A stretch of DNA of 40,099 bases from Nocardia veterana NBRC 100344 (GTDB lineage: Bacteria > Actinomycetota > Actinomycetes > Mycobacteriales > Mycobacteriaceae). Location of the stretch: assembly GCF_000308855.1 (NCBI RefSeq), contig NZ_BAGM01000120.1:1-40099 (forward strand), given 5' to 3'. Made by a program: the position numbers and the translations under genes. The notes beneath the pieces were generated by a model. The model made no database searches and was not told the DNA's origin. It was given only the letters and a program-made list of their open reading frames with translations. Below, piece by piece: positions 38,764 to 40,099 of the stretch. Position 1 is the first letter of the stretch. The number at the start of each line of letters is the position of its first letter.

Positions 38764-39087
38764 CTACTCCGTTCGTTCGAGGAATTCACCGAGACGGTCC
38801 ATCCGGGCCTCCACCATCCGGCGGTAGCCCTGCAACCAGGACGCCTCCCGGTCGAGCACATTCGCGCCGAGCCGGCAGTACCGGACCCGGCCGCGCTTTT
38901 CCGTGACCACCATTCCGGCCTGCTCGAGGATCGCCAGGTGTTTCTTGATGCCGGTGAGGGTCATCTCGAAACGTTCGGCCAGCTCGGTGACCGTCGCGGG
39001 GCCGCTGCCGAGGCGCTCGAGGATCCCGCGCCGAGTGGGATCCGCCAGCGCCGCGAAGGAGGCGTCCAAAGAACCATACTGAACCAT
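38764..39087 (-). CDS. ArsR-family repressor
   Basis: The 107-residue winged-helix protein (MVQYGSLDASFAALADPTRRGILERL) has the ArsR HTH (VTELAERFEMTLTGIKKHLAILEQAGMVVTEKRGRVRYCRL, in parts). It has no metal-binding cysteine pair in the recognition helix, so it is not a metal sensor of the usual type. An inverted repeat (39078-39097) covers its start codon, so it probably represses its own operon with the SRPBCC gene. Confidence 0.92.
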   Translation of the reverse strand: MVQYGSLDASFAALADPTRRGILERLGSGPATVTELAERFEMTLTGIKKHLAILEQAGMVVTEKRGRVRYCRLGANVLDREASWLQGYRRMVEARMDRLGEFLERTE

Positions 39088-39097
39088 CTAGTTCAGT
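39078..39097. promoter_or_regulatory. Inverted-repeat operator over the ArsR start
   Basis: ACTGAAC (39078-39084) and GTTCAGT (39091-39097) are perfect inverted repeats with a 6-bp spacer. The ArsR start codon (39085-39087) lies in the spacer, so dimer binding would block both transcription and the beginning of the message. Confidence 0.6.
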
Positions 39098-39142
39098 GTT
39101 TACGATTACCGGCAGCGGTGTCAAGGGCTGCTGGGCAATGTC

Positions 39143-39158
39143 GGTGCCACATGGCACC
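39143..39158. promoter_or_regulatory. Perfect 16-bp palindrome before the AraC/VOC pair
   Basis: GGTGCCACATGGCACC is a perfect palindrome 8 bp before the GTG start at 39167. It is flanked by a direct repeat ATGTCGGTG at 39138-39146 and 39159-39167. It could be an operator for the AraC protein; the second direct repeat includes the start codon. Confidence 0.5.
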
Positions 39159-39166
39159 ATGTCGGT

Positions 39167-39604
39167 GTGGCCAGCACACCTGCCCCCGACCCACGGTTGC
39201 GCGATCTCGCGCGGCTGCGTCGCGTCCGCGACCGCATCGACCGCGAGTATGCGAAGCCGCTGGACGTGGAGGCCCTGGCCCGCGATGTCCACATGTCGGC
39301 GGGACATCTCAGCCGGCAATTCCGGCTCGCCTACGGCGAATCGCCCTACGGATATCTCATGACGCGGCGAATCGAACGCGCGATGGCGCTGCTGCGGCGG
39401 GGCGACCTCAGCGTGACGGAGGTGTGCTTCGAGGTCGGCTGCCAATCGCTGGGTACGTTCAGCACCCGCTTCACCGAACTGGTCGGCGTGCCGCCGAGTG
39501 TGTACCGCCGCGAGGCCGCGGAGGCCACGCTGGGCATGCCGTCGTGCGTTGCGAAACAGGTGACCAGACCGATCAGGAATCGAGAAGCACAGGTAACCGA
39601 GTAG
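39167..39604 (+). CDS. Short AraC-family DNA-binding protein
   Basis: The 145-residue protein starts with GTG and is almost all HTH: residues 20-118 hold both AraC HTHs (VEALARDVHMSAGHLSRQFRLAYGESPYGYL and VTEVCFEVGCQSLGTFSTRFTELVGVPP). There is no sensor domain, as in the short AraC proteins found beside VOC genes. It is followed after 17 bp by a VOC gene, the likely target or sensor partner. Confidence 0.9.
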   Translation: MASTPAPDPRLRDLARLRRVRDRIDREYAKPLDVEALARDVHMSAGHLSRQFRLAYGESPYGYLMTRRIERAMALLRRGDLSVTEVCFEVGCQSLGTFSTRFTELVGVPPSVYRREAAEATLGMPSCVAKQVTRPIRNREAQVTE

Positions 39605-39621
39605 CAATTAGCGTGAGCGCC

Positions 39622-40032
39622 ATGGACATCACCATTCACGACACCTTCCTTCCGCAGGACGATCCGGAGGCGGCGCTGGCGTTCTATCGCGACACGCTCG
39701 GCTTCGAGGTTCGCAACGACGTCGGCTTCAAGGGCATGCACTGGATCACGGTCGGCCCGGCCGGTCAGCCGGACGTCTCGATCGTGCTGTACCCGCCGAA
39801 CGCCACGCCCGGTGTCACCGAGGAGGAACAGCGCACCATCTCCGAGATGATGGCCAAGGGCACCTTCGCCAGCATCAATCTGGCGACCGAGAACGTCGAC
39901 GCGGTCTTCGAACGGCTACAAGCCAACGGAGCCGAAGTCGTCCAGGAACCCACCGATCAGCCCTACGGAGTCCGCGACTGCGCGTTCCGCGACCCCTCGG
40001 GCAATCTGCTGCGCATCCAGCAGGCCTCCTGA
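39622..40032 (+). CDS. VOC-family protein next to AraC regulator
   Basis: The 136-residue protein starts MDITIHDTFLPQDDPEAALAFYRDTLGF at the ATG 39622; a GTG at 39613 would add three residues. The VOC fold is clear, closing with PTDQPYGVRDCAFRDPSGNLLRIQQ. The opening His and the pattern RDPSGN are typical for this group, annotated as glyoxalase/bleomycin-resistance proteins; the true role is unknown. It pairs with the short AraC gene. Confidence 0.9.
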   Translation: MDITIHDTFLPQDDPEAALAFYRDTLGFEVRNDVGFKGMHWITVGPAGQPDVSIVLYPPNATPGVTEEEQRTISEMMAKGTFASINLATENVDAVFERLQANGAEVVQEPTDQPYGVRDCAFRDPSGNLLRIQQAS

Positions 40033-40099
40033 ACCCTCCGCTGCGGACACAGGCAGCGACCCGATCGACCCCGGCCGGCGGCCGGCCCGCCCACCCGAA

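Noticed and set aside
1..40099. tRNA/rRNA genes, CRISPR arrays, insertion sequences, integrases
   Set aside because: No cloverleaf-like CCA-ended segments, regularly spaced repeats, transposase motifs or att-like duplications were noticed on reading both strands; a covariance-model search was not possible.

Overview
The window is about 40 kb of very GC-rich DNA with high-GC third codon positions. It looks like the chromosome of a mycolic-acid actinomycete, most likely Nocardia or a close relative (inference). Supporting features are a str operon of the mycobacterial type (rpsL-rpsG-fusA-tuf), an FprB-type 7Fe-ferredoxin/ferredoxin reductase fusion, two DUF3558-type lipoproteins, an EspC-like type VII secretion protein, KstR-type operators and many TetR/MerR regulators. 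No tRNA, rRNA, CRISPR array, transposase or integrase was found. This is mostly ordinary chromosome, with accessory patches.

Layout. 1-3.1 kb: a membrane protein cut by the window edge, a glutamate/aspartate racemase paralogue, and a putidaredoxin-reductase-like flavoprotein with a KstR-type box upstream. 3.2-6.8 kb: an SPW-repeat membrane protein coupled to a TetR regulator, then a TetR/MFS efflux pair around a shared 26-bp palindrome, followed by a cupin. 6.8-10.6 kb: a 647-residue, largely disordered protein with a conserved-looking C-terminal helical domain, a small secreted protein, and a TetR/HXXEE-like membrane protein pair. 10.6-15.4 kb: the str operon on the minus strand (tuf and fusA start with GTG), with hairpins between genes and a candidate main promoter near 15.38 kb. 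15.5-20.8 kb: two overlapping lipoprotein genes, 4-hydroxyphenylpyruvate dioxygenase divergent from an Lrp/AsnC regulator, an AlkZ-like DNA glycosylase with the QxQ motif, and a quinone oxidoreductase.

20.9-22.4 kb: a two-gene unit encoding an EspC-like protein and a WXG-motif protein that ends in a lytic transglycosylase domain. 22.6-31.4 kb: acyl-ACP thioesterase, fprB, a SixA-type phosphatase, VOC, an NmlR/AdhR-type MerR regulator with a 19-bp-spacer promoter, AhpD-like/GNAT/pirin genes, an MmyB-type regulator divergent from an aldo/keto reductase, and a hotdog thioesterase behind a second KstR-type box. 31.4-36.2 kb is the most unusual part. It holds a 45-codon small gene, LysR and AraC regulators, a 21-codon leader overlapping a stand-alone protein resembling the archaeal Thr-tRNA editing domain, and a MerR regulator fused to a partial DNA-polymerase sliding clamp, coupled to a TPR-like protein. 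36.2-40 kb: a nucleotide pyrophosphatase/phosphodiesterase-family enzyme, an unknown protein, an ArsR/SRPBCC operon and an AraC/VOC pair.

The genes fall into small regulator-plus-target modules, many with an overlapping stop/start (ATGA) and several with promoters placed for leaderless transcripts. The two KstR-type boxes suggest that two separate genes (flavoprotein reductase and hotdog thioesterase) belong to a sterol-catabolism regulon whose main cluster lies elsewhere. All functional calls come from reading motifs and gene order; no database search was run.
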